Source of the DNA: Winogradskyella jejuensis
Lineage (GTDB): Bacteria; Bacteroidota; Bacteroidia; Flavobacteriales; Flavobacteriaceae
DNA length: 64,000 nucleotides
Assembly: GCF_900129745.1 (NCBI RefSeq)
Contig: NZ_FQWS01000002.1
Span: forward strand, 310,001-374,000
Direction of reading: 5' to 3'
Both the position numbers and the translations under genes were made by a program. Positions within the stretch are counted from its first letter, which is position 1; the number at the start of each line of letters is the position of its first letter. This document shows, piece after piece, positions 52,108-61,064 of the stretch. Under the pieces are notes generated by a model that saw only the letters and a list, made by a program, of their open reading frames with translations, made no database searches and was not told the origin of the DNA.

Positions 52108-53505
52108 ATGAAACAGAATAACGCTATACATTTTGAAATCTCTGAGCGTAAAGTGCTTTTACGTATCGTAGATTTACTCATGGCATTTTTTGGAATTTTT
52201 GTACTCTCTAACTATTTTGGTTTTGAGTACTTAAGTATTTCTTTTGAGAATACTGTGCCCTTACTCGTTTTAGTCGTTTATATTACAATATTCGGTACCA
52301 TATTTGAGCTCTATGATTTGCAACAAGCAAGCAAATTAGATGTGAGTTTTAAGAATATAGTTCTTTGCATGTCTACAGTAGTTCTCTTTTATCTACTAAC
52401 ACCAATTATTACTCCTTTTTTACCAGAAGCACGTCTACAAATTATCTATTTTTATGTCGCTCTAATAGCATTTGTGTTTTTATGGCGAGTGCTATATAAT
52501 ACTCTTATTGCTTCTCCTCGTTTTTACAAGAATGTATTACTGGTAGGTGATTTATCTAATATAGATAATGTTGTTACTACACTAACAAAGGCGGATTCTA
52601 ATTATAAATTTATTGGATTTATCAATAGCGAGGCTAATTCTGAAACCGAATCCATCAAATATAAACGTTTAAAAGAATACACCACTACGCATCTGTCTAA
52701 TGTGATTATTGATGAACAAATTTCTGAGATTATAGTTGCAGCCAATAATGCCGAAAATATTACTTCAGATTTGTATCATGAGTTAATGCTTTTGTTAGAG
52801 CGTGGTTTTAAAATTAGAGAATATACCCAAGTTTATGAGGAAGTTACCAATAAAGTTCCTATACAATATGTTGGTAAAGATTTCTATAAATATTTTCCGT
52901 TTAGTCGTAATAACGAGAATAAACTGTATCGTTTTTTTCAACGTACGTTTGATATCTTATTTTCGTTTTTTGGTCTTTTGTTTATGATTTTAATTATTCC
53001 TTTCGTTTATTTAGGGAATTTGTTCGGGAATAAAGGTCCTCTTTTTTACACACAAGAGCGTATAGGTAGAAATAGTACACTGTTCACTATATACAAATTC
53101 AGAACCATGGTGACAGATGCTGAAGAAGGAAGAGCCCAATGGGCGACTAAAAATGATGCTAGAGTTACAACGTTCGGTAAGTTTTTAAGACGTTCTAGAA
53201 TAGATGAAATTCCACAATTTATTAATGTATTAAAAGGCGAAATGAGTATTATTGGTCCTAGGCCAGAGCGTCCATTTTTTGTTGCGGAATTGTCACGCTC
53301 TATACCATTTTACGAGACTAGACATATCATTAAGCCAGGATTGACAGGATGGGCACAAGTCAATTCGCGTTACGGAGGTTCTGTGGAAGAAAGTCTTACC
53401 AAATTACAGTACGATTTGTATTATATAAAGCATAGAAGTCCATTTCTAGACTTAAACATTCTTCTAAAAACACTGAGTACAGTTTTGTATTACAGAGGGC
53501 AGTAG
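52108..53505 (+). CDS. polyprenyl-phosphate sugar phosphotransferase (WcaJ/WbaP-type initiating enzyme)
   Basis: A 465-residue membrane protein. Four hydrophobic helices in the first ~130 residues, a CoA-binding-like soluble domain (LLVGDLSNIDNVVTTL, IIDEQISEIIVAANNAE) and a fifth helix (TFDILFSFFGLLFMILIIPFVYLGN) leading into the bacterial sugar transferase domain: GPLFYTQERIGRNSTLFTIYKFRTM, RSRIDEIPQFINVLKGEMSIIGPRPERPFF and KPGLTGWAQVNSRYG. It places the first sugar-phosphate on undecaprenyl phosphate, starting glycan synthesis. Last gene of the operon; its stop abuts the stop of the opposing gene with no intervening base. Confidence 0.94.
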   Translation: MKQNNAIHFEISERKVLLRIVDLLMAFFGIFVLSNYFGFEYLSISFENTVPLLVLVVYITIFGTIFELYDLQQASKLDVSFKNIVLCMSTVVLFYLLTPIITPFLPEARLQIIYFYVALIAFVFLWRVLYNTLIASPRFYKNVLLVGDLSNIDNVVTTLTKADSNYKFIGFINSEANSETESIKYKRLKEYTTTHLSNVIIDEQISEIIVAANNAENITSDLYHELMLLLERGFKIREYTQVYEEVTNKVPIQYVGKDFYKYFPFSRNNENKLYRFFQRTFDILFSFFGLLFMILIIPFVYLGNLFGNKGPLFYTQERIGRNSTLFTIYKFRTMVTDAEEGRAQWATKNDARVTTFGKFLRRSRIDEIPQFINVLKGEMSIIGPRPERPFFVAELSRSIPFYETRHIIKPGLTGWAQVNSRYGGSVEESLTKLQYDLYYIKHRSPFLDLNILLKTLSTVLYYRGQ

Positions 53506-54681
53506 CTAAGCTGTTTTATAGTATTTTAGTAAATACACATATCTTATAATCAAAGCTACTAGTATTGGTAAAAATGCTAATGCAAATACTTGTACACCAA
53601 TCGTCCAATGCAAAGACATTAAGCAAAGCATTACTAACAAGAATTTAAGATAGCCTCTAAACCAGTTTTTAATTTGTTTAGATAACAATTGACCTATGAC
53701 AAATAGATTTATTGGAAAAGCCCAAAGGAGATTGTAATTATAGCCCGTCACCGTATGGTCTGTGCCAAACCAGAGGAATAGTAATACCATGCCAGCAATA
53801 CCAGTGATGGCGAATAGTACAATGTCTAGCCATTTACTTCTATTTAGCTTTTTATAATCCTTATATGTTATAAAAATGATTATAAATGCTAAGATTAGCA
53901 TAATCACTAGAGGATTAAATAAAGTTGAAGCTTTATAGCCTATATCCTGCTTAGATTTATAAATTGTAATTGTACTTTTTACAAGAGGATTAGAGTTTAT
54001 TTTAGCGGCTTCAAAATGTTTGTAAATATAGCGTGGCAGAAACATCTGTTCTTCTTTATTTGCAACTCTGTCTGTTAATGAGCCAAGAGCAATATCAATC
54101 CCAAAACTTCCCCATGTGTTATGTCCCACATGTTCGTGGATTAAATCACGAAACGTTTTGTTTTCATTCCCCTGCAATTCAGAATAATTAATGCTTCCGT
54201 TAGTAGCTGTGTTTAAAACATCCCTTATTTTGGTAGCACAATTGTCATAAAAGAAGTCGTAAAGATATCTTCTGTTTTCGGGTTTATGATTGTTGATGAG
54301 GTAATTGTGTAATTTTTGTTTTTGAGTTGTTGAAAGATTTAATTTTTGCTCATCAATAGTTCTATCATAATAGCGATATACTTGAAAAAAATCAGAAAAA
54401 TTACGTTTTCCAATGAGGTAGTTGAGTTTTCCTTGCGCAAATTTTAAATAGAAATTCGGGGTGTCAAAATCATATCTACCATAATCGTATACAACATCAA
54501 GTCCAAGGGTTCTGTCTTTAATTCTAAACGCGTTGTGGCCAAAAGCATCATTAAGATTATCACCTTGGTCTATAGTTAAAACTGAAATCTCAGCTTGAGG
54601 AGATAACTGTAATTGTTGTGAAAAACTAAGATTAAAAAAAACAAAGAGTGAAAAAATAGATAGTTGTCGTAGCATCTGCAT
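53506..54681 (-). CDS. DUF4105 domain membrane protein
   Basis: A 391-residue protein with a signal peptide (LSIFSLFVFFNLSFSQ), a periplasmic DUF4105 domain of about 220 residues and about five membrane helices at the C-terminus. DUF4105 hallmarks are ISVLTIDQGDNLNDAFGHNAFRIKD, DYGRYDFDTPNFYLKFAQGKLNYLIG and YLYDFFYDNCATKIRD (conserved NC). The family is a putative Lnb-type/transpeptidase-like fold with a conserved His and Cys, without a proven role in Bacteroidota. A second ATG two codons in (MLRQ) is an equally good start. It begins just 10 nt after the PorV/PorQ-like gene, so the two are probably co-transcribed. Confidence 0.87.
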   Translation of the reverse strand: MQMLRQLSIFSLFVFFNLSFSQQLQLSPQAEISVLTIDQGDNLNDAFGHNAFRIKDRTLGLDVVYDYGRYDFDTPNFYLKFAQGKLNYLIGKRNFSDFFQVYRYYDRTIDEQKLNLSTTQKQKLHNYLINNHKPENRRYLYDFFYDNCATKIRDVLNTATNGSINYSELQGNENKTFRDLIHEHVGHNTWGSFGIDIALGSLTDRVANKEEQMFLPRYIYKHFEAAKINSNPLVKSTITIYKSKQDIGYKASTLFNPLVIMLILAFIIIFITYKDYKKLNRSKWLDIVLFAITGIAGMVLLFLWFGTDHTVTGYNYNLLWAFPINLFVIGQLLSKQIKNWFRGYLKFLLVMLCLMSLHWTIGVQVFALAFLPILVALIIRYVYLLKYYKTA

Positions 54682-54691
54682 GTCAATAATT

Positions 54692-55789
54692 CTATCTAAA
54701 AATACTGAAATCTATTTTTACCGAAAACACATTAGAATATAATGCCGCACTTTGGTCACCAATATCGGTAAATGCATAGTCGATTTCAATACCCTTATAT
54801 TTAAATCCTACTCCAAAATTAGGCTGAAAGGTTAAGTTTTCAGAATTATCGATTTGTAATTCATTCTGAAAATTTCCAACTCCGGCACGAAGGAATACCA
54901 AATCTGTATATCCAAACTGAAAACCTAATGCAGGTGCGAAACTAGCAAATGATGTGGAAATGATATCGTTAGTTTCAGCAAATCGAGCATTGAGATTGAA
55001 AGCTGCTAATAGTGTATAGTCGTAATGAAATGTCCATTGTTTAGAAACCCCTAGTTCTAACTTAGGTAAAGTTAGCTCTGATTTTTCTGGTAAGGTTTGG
55101 TTTTGCCCATCAATGGCGCCGCTGATTTTTTCAAACTCCTCTTCATCAATATTCCATGAGTTGTATGTGGTTGTAATGTCACGCGCCATAAAACCAAATT
55201 TCCAATCGTTTTTACTTTCAAATTGAATACCAGCATCAAAACCAAAACCCCAAGCTGATGCAAAATCACCTATAATACGACGAATTACTTTAGCATTAAT
55301 ACCATAATTCAACCCATCAATAGGGAGTTTACGGGCATAGGATAATGTTACGCCATAATCTGCTGTAGAAAACACATTAATTCTATCGTAATTAATATTG
55401 CCTTGTTCGTCTATAAGCTGAGTGGTGTCTAAAATATCGTCAACTCCAAAGCGAATCACAGAAATTCCTAGGGCACTTCTGTCGTCAATTGGCATCGCGT
55501 AGCCTATGTAGTTGTAATTTGCAATGTTTGCAAAATAGCTAGAGTGCATTAAAGCCAATTCTTTGTCTTCAATATTTACTAAACCCGCAGGATTCCAATA
55601 CCCTGAATTTACATTGCTCGTATGGGACGTTACTGCATTACTCATCCCCAGAGCAGCTGCATCTACACCAATATTCATAAATTCATTGGAGTATTTTCTA
55701 GCGGATTGCCCATATGTGGATATTGACAAGCAAACTAAGAGAATTACTAAGTAATTTTTCAAGAGCAATTTTTTTACAAAGATGCACAA
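54692..55789 (-). CDS. PorV/PorQ family outer-membrane beta-barrel protein
   Basis: A 365-residue protein with a signal peptide (LVILLVCLSISTYGQ) and an N-terminal FMNIGVDAAALGMSNAVTSHTSNVNSGYWNPAGL block, the defining sequence of the PorV/PorQ (UPF0164) family of FadL-like barrels; alternating short strands continue to the end (VGFKYKGIEIDYAFTDIGDQSAALYSNVFSVKIDF). PorV and PorQ act in the type IX secretion system; this copy could be one of several paralogues and its exact role is not fixed. There is no in-frame ATG before the signal peptide: starts are TTG (55789 or slightly later), so the exact N-terminus is uncertain. Confidence 0.85.
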   Translation of the reverse strand: MCIFVKKLLLKNYLVILLVCLSISTYGQSARKYSNEFMNIGVDAAALGMSNAVTSHTSNVNSGYWNPAGLVNIEDKELALMHSSYFANIANYNYIGYAMPIDDRSALGISVIRFGVDDILDTTQLIDEQGNINYDRINVFSTADYGVTLSYARKLPIDGLNYGINAKVIRRIIGDFASAWGFGFDAGIQFESKNDWKFGFMARDITTTYNSWNIDEEEFEKISGAIDGQNQTLPEKSELTLPKLELGVSKQWTFHYDYTLLAAFNLNARFAETNDIISTSFASFAPALGFQFGYTDLVFLRAGVGNFQNELQIDNSENLTFQPNFGVGFKYKGIEIDYAFTDIGDQSAALYSNVFSVKIDFSIFR

Positions 55790-55888
55790 TATTTTGTTTC
55801 TATTAAACTATAAAAAATGCATGTTATTGTGTGTAATTTATAGACAACTAACAATACTTTTCTATTTTTACAGAAACTAACAAACTAA

Positions 55889-56641
55889 ATGAAACGTCAT
55901 ATCCCTAATTTAGTGACAGGTCTCAATCTCATGTCTGGTTGTATTGCTATTTTATTTGCTGTTAATGGCGATTATGTTGGTACTGCTTTATTTGTATTTT
56001 TGGGGATTTTCTTCGATTTTTTTGATGGCTTATTAGCGCGTAAGCTTAATGTGCAGAGCAATTTAGGAATACAACTCGATTCTTTGGCAGATATGGTGAC
56101 TAGTGGAGTGGTTCCTGGTCTCGTGATGTATGGATTAATTAATGAAGCTCTTGGAGGAAGAAATGTTTATGTAGTAGAAGACTCTTGGAATCAATCTATA
56201 AATTGGATTGGTGGTGAAATTCGTCCAATAGCATTAATAGGCTTTTTAATCACTTTAGCTTCGGCCTATCGTTTAGGAAAGTTCAATTTAGACGAAGACC
56301 AGCAAAGCTATTTTAAAGGATTACCAACACCAGCAAATACTATATTAATACTATCATTACCATTGATTCTTCATTTTCAATATTCAATCACGGTATCTTA
56401 TTTATTTAGTAATATTTGGTTTTTAATTGGGTTAACCTTGGTGAGTTGCTATTTACTTAATTCTAATATAAAACTGTTTGCATTAAAGTTTAAAACATGG
56501 GCTTTTAAGGCTAATGCATTACGATATTCATTTCTTTTAGCGAGCTTGATACTTATTCTATTTTTTCATTTTATTGCCATTCCTATAATCATCATATTAT
56601 ACGTTTTGGTTTCATTATTTACACAACAATCAATTTCATAA
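55889..56641 (+). CDS. pssA: CDP-diacylglycerol-serine O-phosphatidyltransferase
   Basis: A 250-residue membrane enzyme with the full CDP-alcohol phosphatidyltransferase motif: DGLLARKLNVQSNLGIQLDSLAD fits D-G-x2-A-R-x8-G-x3-D-x3-D, near residues 45-67. NLVTGLNLMSGCIAILFA at the N-terminus and about seven to eight hydrophobic helices match bacterial PssA. It makes phosphatidylserine, the precursor of phosphatidylethanolamine, from CDP-diacylglycerol and serine. The next gene follows by 6 nt, so they share a transcript. Divergent from the PorV/PorQ-like gene across 99 nt. Confidence 0.93.
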   Translation: MKRHIPNLVTGLNLMSGCIAILFAVNGDYVGTALFVFLGIFFDFFDGLLARKLNVQSNLGIQLDSLADMVTSGVVPGLVMYGLINEALGGRNVYVVEDSWNQSINWIGGEIRPIALIGFLITLASAYRLGKFNLDEDQQSYFKGLPTPANTILILSLPLILHFQYSITVSYLFSNIWFLIGLTLVSCYLLNSNIKLFALKFKTWAFKANALRYSFLLASLILILFFHFIAIPIIIILYVLVSLFTQQSIS

Positions 56642-56647
56642 TTAACT

Positions 56648-57457
56648 ATGGCTGAAGTTATTTTTACGCTACTTATGCTTGTGATGCTACAAGCTGTTTT
56701 AGGATTTGACAATCTACTTTACATCTCTCTTGAGTCTAAAAAAGCACCTGAAAGCGATAGAAAACGCGTGCGTAAAGTGGGCATATTAATCGCTATTGGT
56801 TTACGAATTGTTTTACTCTTTTTGTTGGTATCTTTAATTGGGTATTTTCAAAATCCTTTTTCATTTTTAACAGGTAAGATTGAAGATGTTTTAGAGTTTG
56901 CGTTTAATGGTCACAGCATTATTGTTTTAGCAGGTGGCGGATTTATAATTTACACGGCTATAAAAGAAATTTGGCATATGATTTCTTTAAAAGATTTGGA
57001 TGTTGATGTTGAAGACAAATCCAAAGGTACCAAATCTTCTTATGCTGTAATTACCAGCATTGTTATTATGAATTTAGTGTTCTCTTTCGATTCTATTTTG
57101 GCAGCTATTGGCTTAACGAGTGAAATTGAAAATTCTACCACAGCTTTTATTGTTATGGCTATAGCTATTGTAGCTAGTGGTTTGCTGATGCTGTTTTTAG
57201 CAGACCGTATTTCTACTTTCTTGGCCAAAAATAGAATGTACGAGGTACTTGGTTTATTTATTCTTTTTATTGTTGGTATTATGCTAGTTACCGAAGGTGG
57301 TCATTTAGCGCATCTTAAGATTTTTGATAATGAAATTGTACCAATGAGTAAGACTACGTTCTATTTTGTTATTGTGGTATTAGTTATTGTTGATATTGTA
57401 CAAAGTAAATATCAAAAGAAGTTACTGAAAGAAAGTGCTGAACAAAATGAAGCATAA
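56648..57457 (+). CDS. TerC family integral membrane protein
   Basis: A 269-residue polytopic protein with about seven or eight helices and two acidic membrane motifs: VLGFDNLLYISL in the first helix and LVFSFDSILAAIGL in the middle, both with the conserved Asp typical of the TerC/Alx family. Members export manganese or confer tellurite resistance, and some assist metal loading of exported enzymes. The hydrophilic loop SLKDLDVDVEDKSKGTKSS separates the halves. Located 6 nt after pssA, its 3' end overlaps the small membrane protein gene by 11 nt. Confidence 0.88.
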   Translation: MAEVIFTLLMLVMLQAVLGFDNLLYISLESKKAPESDRKRVRKVGILIAIGLRIVLLFLLVSLIGYFQNPFSFLTGKIEDVLEFAFNGHSIIVLAGGGFIIYTAIKEIWHMISLKDLDVDVEDKSKGTKSSYAVITSIVIMNLVFSFDSILAAIGLTSEIENSTTAFIVMAIAIVASGLLMLFLADRISTFLAKNRMYEVLGLFILFIVGIMLVTEGGHLAHLKIFDNEIVPMSKTTFYFVIVVLVIVDIVQSKYQKKLLKESAEQNEA

Positions 57458-57872
57458 AAGTATTCATCTTGATAGGGAAAATAAAAAATACCTATTCTTT
57501 GTTTGTGTTGTAACTATCATTGTCATTTATATATTTGCTTCTGTGCAAGATAGGGCAAATCGTCTTGTGACAAGTAAGGTCAATTATACAATTGCAGAGA
57601 TTATTGATTTCAATTGGGGTTATAAAACTAGTCCCTATTTTACTTATAATTTTCAGATTGATGGAAAAATTCAAAAAGGGTCTTATAATATAGTAGATGA
57701 ACTGGCTTTAAAAATTAATAATGACCTCTCAAAAAATTATATAGGAAAGAAATATTTTGTTAAGTATAGTTATGAAAAGCCAAAGTATAGTGAACTCTTT
57801 CTTTATAGAAAGGTTCCCGATAGTTTAAAAAATTGTTTTGAATGTATTTGGGAAACTAAACCTTGGAAATAG
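57447..57872 (+). CDS. small single-pass membrane protein, unknown function
   Basis: A 141-residue protein with one N-terminal membrane helix (KYLFFVCVVTIIVIYIFASV, residues ~14-33) and a soluble beta-rich domain outside it (TIAEIIDFNWGYKTSPYFTYNFQIDGKIQKGSYN, KYFVKYSYEKPKYSELFLY). The pattern of residue use resembles DUF3592-like membrane-anchored proteins that are scattered through Flavobacteriia, but I cannot assign it firmly. I chose ATG 57447, which overlaps TerC by 11 nt; a GTG four codons upstream is also in frame. Two cysteines in NCFECIWE near the end could pair. Confidence 0.7.
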   Translation: MKHKSIHLDRENKKYLFFVCVVTIIVIYIFASVQDRANRLVTSKVNYTIAEIIDFNWGYKTSPYFTYNFQIDGKIQKGSYNIVDELALKINNDLSKNYIGKKYFVKYSYEKPKYSELFLYRKVPDSLKNCFECIWETKPWK

Positions 57873-58007
57873 CTCCAGTTTCTATTAAAGTTTATTTACT
57901 TTGGTTTAATAGTTACCAATAACGTGGGTAGAAGAAGCAAGCGGTCTATACTCTTGAAAACTTATAAAAATCTACAAAATCTAAAGATTTTATTAGCAAA
58001 TCTGTAT

Positions 58008-58024
58008 AAGAATAAATTATTCTT
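58008..58024 (-). terminator. weak hairpin after lptB
   Basis: Perfect palindrome AAGAATAA-A-TTATTCTT directly beyond the lptB stop, in the 153-nt convergent gap. AT-only and no T-run, so weak; nothing else clear in that gap except a second small hairpin AAAATC/GATTTT at 57976-57991. Confidence 0.25.
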
Positions 58025-58025
58025 A

Positions 58026-58769
58026 TTATTCGAAATCAAGTTTCTTTTTACGTAACTCAAAGTTTTTACCGAGATAGACTTTACGTACCATTTCGTCCTC
58101 GGCGAGTTCTTCTGGCTTTCCTGCTTTTAAGATGCCACCTTCAAACATAAGGTAAGTTCTGTCTGTAATGGCTAGGGTTTCTTGTACGTTGTGGTCGGTA
58201 ATTAAAATACCAATATTCTTTTTGGTCAATTGTGCCACAATTCGTTGAATATCTTCTACCGCTACAGGGTCTACACCTGCAAAAGGCTCATCTAGTAAAA
58301 TAAAATTTGGGTCAGTGGCTAAAGCGCGAGCAATTTCTGTACGACGACGCTCGCCTCCAGATAAGAGGTCACCACGAGATTTACGGATATGACCTAAACC
58401 AAACTCTTCGATAAGTGACTCCATTTTATCATGTTGCTCTTTTTTACTCAGTTTCGTCATTTGTAGTACACTAAGAATATTATCTTCGATGCTCAACTTT
58501 CTAAAAACTGAAGCCTCTTGAGCTAAATAACCAATACCATTTTGAGCACGTTTGTACATTGGGTATTTGGTAATGTTTTTATCGTCTAAATAGATATTAC
58601 CGCCGTTTGGTTTTATAATACCAACAATCATGTAAAACGATGTGGTTTTACCAGCACCGTTTGGTCCTAATAACCCCACAATCTCACCCTGATTAACCTC
58701 AAGAGAGACATCTTTTACCACTTTTCGTCCACTATAGGACTTCATTAAATTTTCGGCATGTAATTTCAT
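58026..58769 (-). CDS. lptB: lipopolysaccharide export ATPase LptB
   Basis: A 247-residue ABC ATPase. [50 protein letters not shown] (Walker [10 protein letters not shown]) is the LptB opening; [21 protein letters not shown] is the Q-loop region specific to Lpt[17 protein letters not shown] the signature, [19 protein letters not shown]alker B, and [15 protein letters not shown] the H-loop. It powers LPS extraction from the inner membrane with LptFG, not encoded here. The ATG at 58769 is preferred over an in-frame ATG at 58850 that would overlap the upstream gene by 31 nt and add 27 non-conserved residues. Confidence 0.94.
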   Translation of the reverse strand: MKLHAENLMKSYSGRKVVKDVSLEVNQGEIVGLLGPNGAGKTTSFYMIVGIIKPNGGNIYLDDKNITKYPMYKRAQNGIGYLAQEASVFRKLSIEDNILSVLQMTKLSKKEQHDKMESLIEEFGLGHIRKSRGDLLSGGERRRTEIARALATDPNFILLDEPFAGVDPVAVEDIQRIVAQLTKKNIGILITDHNVQETLAITDRTYLMFEGGILKAGKPEELAEDEMVRKVYLGKNFELRKKKLDFE

Positions 58770-58819
58770 AAGCAAATTTCTAAACCAAGAACGGTAAAAA
58801 TACAATTTTCGTACTAAGC

Positions 58820-59170
58820 TTAATCGTTTTGATTTTCTAATGCTTCCCAATATTCGTATGCACGTCTTAAATGCGGAATAACAATGGTGCCGCCGACTAA
58901 AGTAGCAATCCCTAAAGCTTCAGAAACTTCTTCTTTAGTTAAACCTTCATTGTAAGCCGTTTCAAGATGGTAACGAATACAATCGTCACAACGTAATACT
59001 GCTGAGGCTACAAGACCCAAAAGTTCTTTAGTTTTTACATCTAAAGCACCCGCTTGATAAGCGTTAGTGTCTAGATTAAAAATACGTTTGATAATCTTGT
59101 TGTTATCGGCTAAAATCTTATCGTTCATTTTAGAACGATAGTCATTAAATTCTTTTACTATATCTGACAT
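58820..59170 (-). CDS. carboxymuconolactone decarboxylase / AhpD-like protein
   Basis: A 116-residue helical protein. [61 protein letters not shown] contains the CxxC-xx-H site (CDDCIRYH) of AhpD-like alkylhydroperoxidases, so it may carry redox activity rather than decarboxylase activity. The gene stands 2 nt from tatC and about 50 nt before lptB on the same strand. The tatC - AhpD-like - lptB order recurs in Flavobacteriia. Cytoplasmic. Confidence 0.9.
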   Translation of the reverse strand: MSDIVKEFNDYRSKMNDKILADNNKIIKRIFNLDTNAYQAGALDVKTKELLGLVASAVLRCDDCIRYHLETAYNEGLTKEEVSEALGIATLVGGTIVIPHLRRAYEYWEALENQND

Positions 59171-59172
59171 GT

Positions 59173-60003
59173 TTATGCTTTTGCTTTTTGTTCTTTTCGT
59201 TTTTGATTCCTTACAACTATTCGCGAAATAAAAATACTCACTTGGTATAATATTAGAATAGGAACTGCCACAATAACTTGACTTGCAATATCTGGTGGTG
59301 TAATTACTGCTGAAATAATTAGTACAATAACCAACGCAAACTTTCTATACTTTTTTAATACTTCTGGTGTGACTAGACCTATTTTGGTTAAGAAGTAGAT
59401 GACTATTGGCAATTCGAATACCAAACCTGAAGCTAAAGATGAAGACCTGACAACAGCGATAACCGAATTTAAATCAAAATCATTTACTACTAAGTCGCTA
59501 ATACTATAATTAGCTAAAAAGTTGAATGATAATGGTGTTATTACGTAATAACCAAATAAGACACCAATAAAAAAGAGTAATGATGCTATAACAATAAAGC
59601 CTCTAGATGTTTTACGCTCATTAGGTTTTAAACCTGGACTTATAAATCGCCATAGTTGATACAAAACATACGGAAAAGCTATAATAAAACCGGCATATAT
59701 GGCCGTCCAAATATGTGCAGAGAATTGACCTGCAACAGTTCTGTTTTGCAAATCAAATGGAAATCTATCTGCGCAAAATGTGGTGTCTTTTATACCTATA
59801 TTTTGAGACATTTGGCAAAGCCATTCGTAAGTAGGAAAGCTCATTTCTGTTGGACCAAAAATGATAACATCAAATAAAATTCCTGGCATGCAAAAAGCTA
59901 TAATTCCAGCTAATAGCACAGCAATTGTAATTCTAATTAAATGCCACCTTAAGTCTTCAAGATGGTCTAGAAAAGACATTTCATCTACATTTTTCTTCGC
60001 CAT
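59173..60003 (-). CDS. tatC: Sec-independent protein translocase TatC
   Basis: A 276-residue protein with six membrane helices. MSFLDHLEDLRWHLIRI is the conserved N-terminal motif that binds the twin-arginine signal; the PFVLYQLWRFISPGLKPNERK loop (FPYVLYQLWRFISPGLKPNERK) and FELPIVIYFLTKIGLVTPEVLKKYRKFALVIVLIISAVITPPD are the other TatC signatures. A larger periplasmic loop (FPTYEWLCQMSQNIGIKDTTFCADRFP) carries two cysteines and is an insertion seen in this phylum. TatA is not adjacent. The gene overlaps the isomerase gene by one base. Confidence 0.95.
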   Translation of the reverse strand: MAKKNVDEMSFLDHLEDLRWHLIRITIAVLLAGIIAFCMPGILFDVIIFGPTEMSFPTYEWLCQMSQNIGIKDTTFCADRFPFDLQNRTVAGQFSAHIWTAIYAGFIIAFPYVLYQLWRFISPGLKPNERKTSRGFIVIASLLFFIGVLFGYYVITPLSFNFLANYSISDLVVNDFDLNSVIAVVRSSSLASGLVFELPIVIYFLTKIGLVTPEVLKKYRKFALVIVLIISAVITPPDIASQVIVAVPILILYQVSIFISRIVVRNQKRKEQKAKA

Positions 60004-60968
60004 TATATAATGCCTTCTTTTATTAAATCATGTAAATGAACCACGCCTGCATATTTACCAGCTTTTTCTACTAGTAATTGTGAAATTCCATATTCTTCCA
60101 TCAATTCTTTAGCATCAACCGCCATGGCATCTTCGTCTATGGTTTTAGGACTACTGCCCATGATATCTTTGGCTGTTAATTGAGAAATCTCATCACTTTT
60201 ACTCAGCATTCGTCTTAAGTCACCATCTGTGATAATGCCCACAATTTTAGAATCTTCTGTAACAGCAGTTACGCCGAGCATTTTTTCAGAAATTTCTATA
60301 ATAACTTCCTTAAGCGTTGCATTTAATGAGACTTGTGGTTTTTGATTTACTGAGGATAAGTCATTTACTCTTAAATACAAACGCTTTCCTAAAGCGCCGC
60401 CTGGGTGGTATTTTGCAAAATCTTTACTTGAGAAACCTCTTAGTTTTAATAAGGAAACCGCCAATGCATCTCCCATAACTAGTTGCGCCGTTGTACTTGT
60501 CGTTGGTGCTAAATTATTTGGGCAAGCTTCCTGTTCAACATAAGCATTGAGAACGTAATCGGCTTGTTGTCCCAAAAACGAATCGGTATTACCTGTAATG
60601 GCAATCATCTTGTTTTTAGCATTCTTAATAAGTGGCACTAAGACTTTAATTTCTGGCGTGTTTCCGCTTTTTGAAATACAAATCACCACATCGTCTTTAA
60701 GAATTAAGCCTAAATCTCCATGAATAGCATCTGCCGCATGCATAAAAATGGCAGGTGTACCCGTAGAATTAAGTGTAGCTACTATCTTATTTGCAATAAT
60801 AGCACTCTTACCAATTCCGGTTATAATTACGCGTCCTTTAGAGTTGTATATCAGCTCAGTGGCGTTAGCAAAATCATCTGTAAGCAAGTCGGAAAGGTGA
60901 GCAATAGCATTACTTTCCATAGTGATTGTTGATTTTGCAATATCAAGAATAGAGGCTTTTGTGTTCAA
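60003..60968 (-). CDS. kdsD: KpsF/GutQ-type sugar-phosphate isomerase (arabinose-5-phosphate isomerase)
   Basis: A 321-residue protein with an N-terminal SIS domain (RVIITGIGKSAIIANKIVATLNSTGTPAIFMHAADAIHGDLGLI, CISKSGNTPEIK) and two C-terminal CBS domains (VTEDSKIVGIITDGDLRRML, LLVEKAGKYAGVVHLHDLIKEG). It converts ribulose-5-phosphate to arabinose-5-phosphate, the first step of KDO synthesis for LPS. This matches the downstream lptB gene in the same minus-strand operon. The start is TTG at 60968; no in-frame ATG precedes it and the first internal ATG (residue 17) would lose the first helix. Divergent from recQ over 96 nt. Confidence 0.92.
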   Translation of the reverse strand: MNTKASILDIAKSTITMESNAIAHLSDLLTDDFANATELIYNSKGRVIITGIGKSAIIANKIVATLNSTGTPAIFMHAADAIHGDLGLILKDDVVICISKSGNTPEIKVLVPLIKNAKNKMIAITGNTDSFLGQQADYVLNAYVEQEACPNNLAPTTSTTAQLVMGDALAVSLLKLRGFSSKDFAKYHPGGALGKRLYLRVNDLSSVNQKPQVSLNATLKEVIIEISEKMLGVTAVTEDSKIVGIITDGDLRRMLSKSDEISQLTAKDIMGSSPKTIDEDAMAVDAKELMEEYGISQLLVEKAGKYAGVVHLHDLIKEGII

Positions 60969-61064
60969 AATAATTTCGTAATTTGAATGATACGTTAGAT
61001 ATAAAGATTTTTATTATCTTTAAACTTCACGCAAAGGTAAATATAAAATTAGGAATAGGGATTA

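Noticed and set aside
58026-58850. Longer LptB start at 58850
   Set aside because: The extra 27 residues are not LptB-like and overlap the upstream gene by 31 nt; the family start is ATG 58769.
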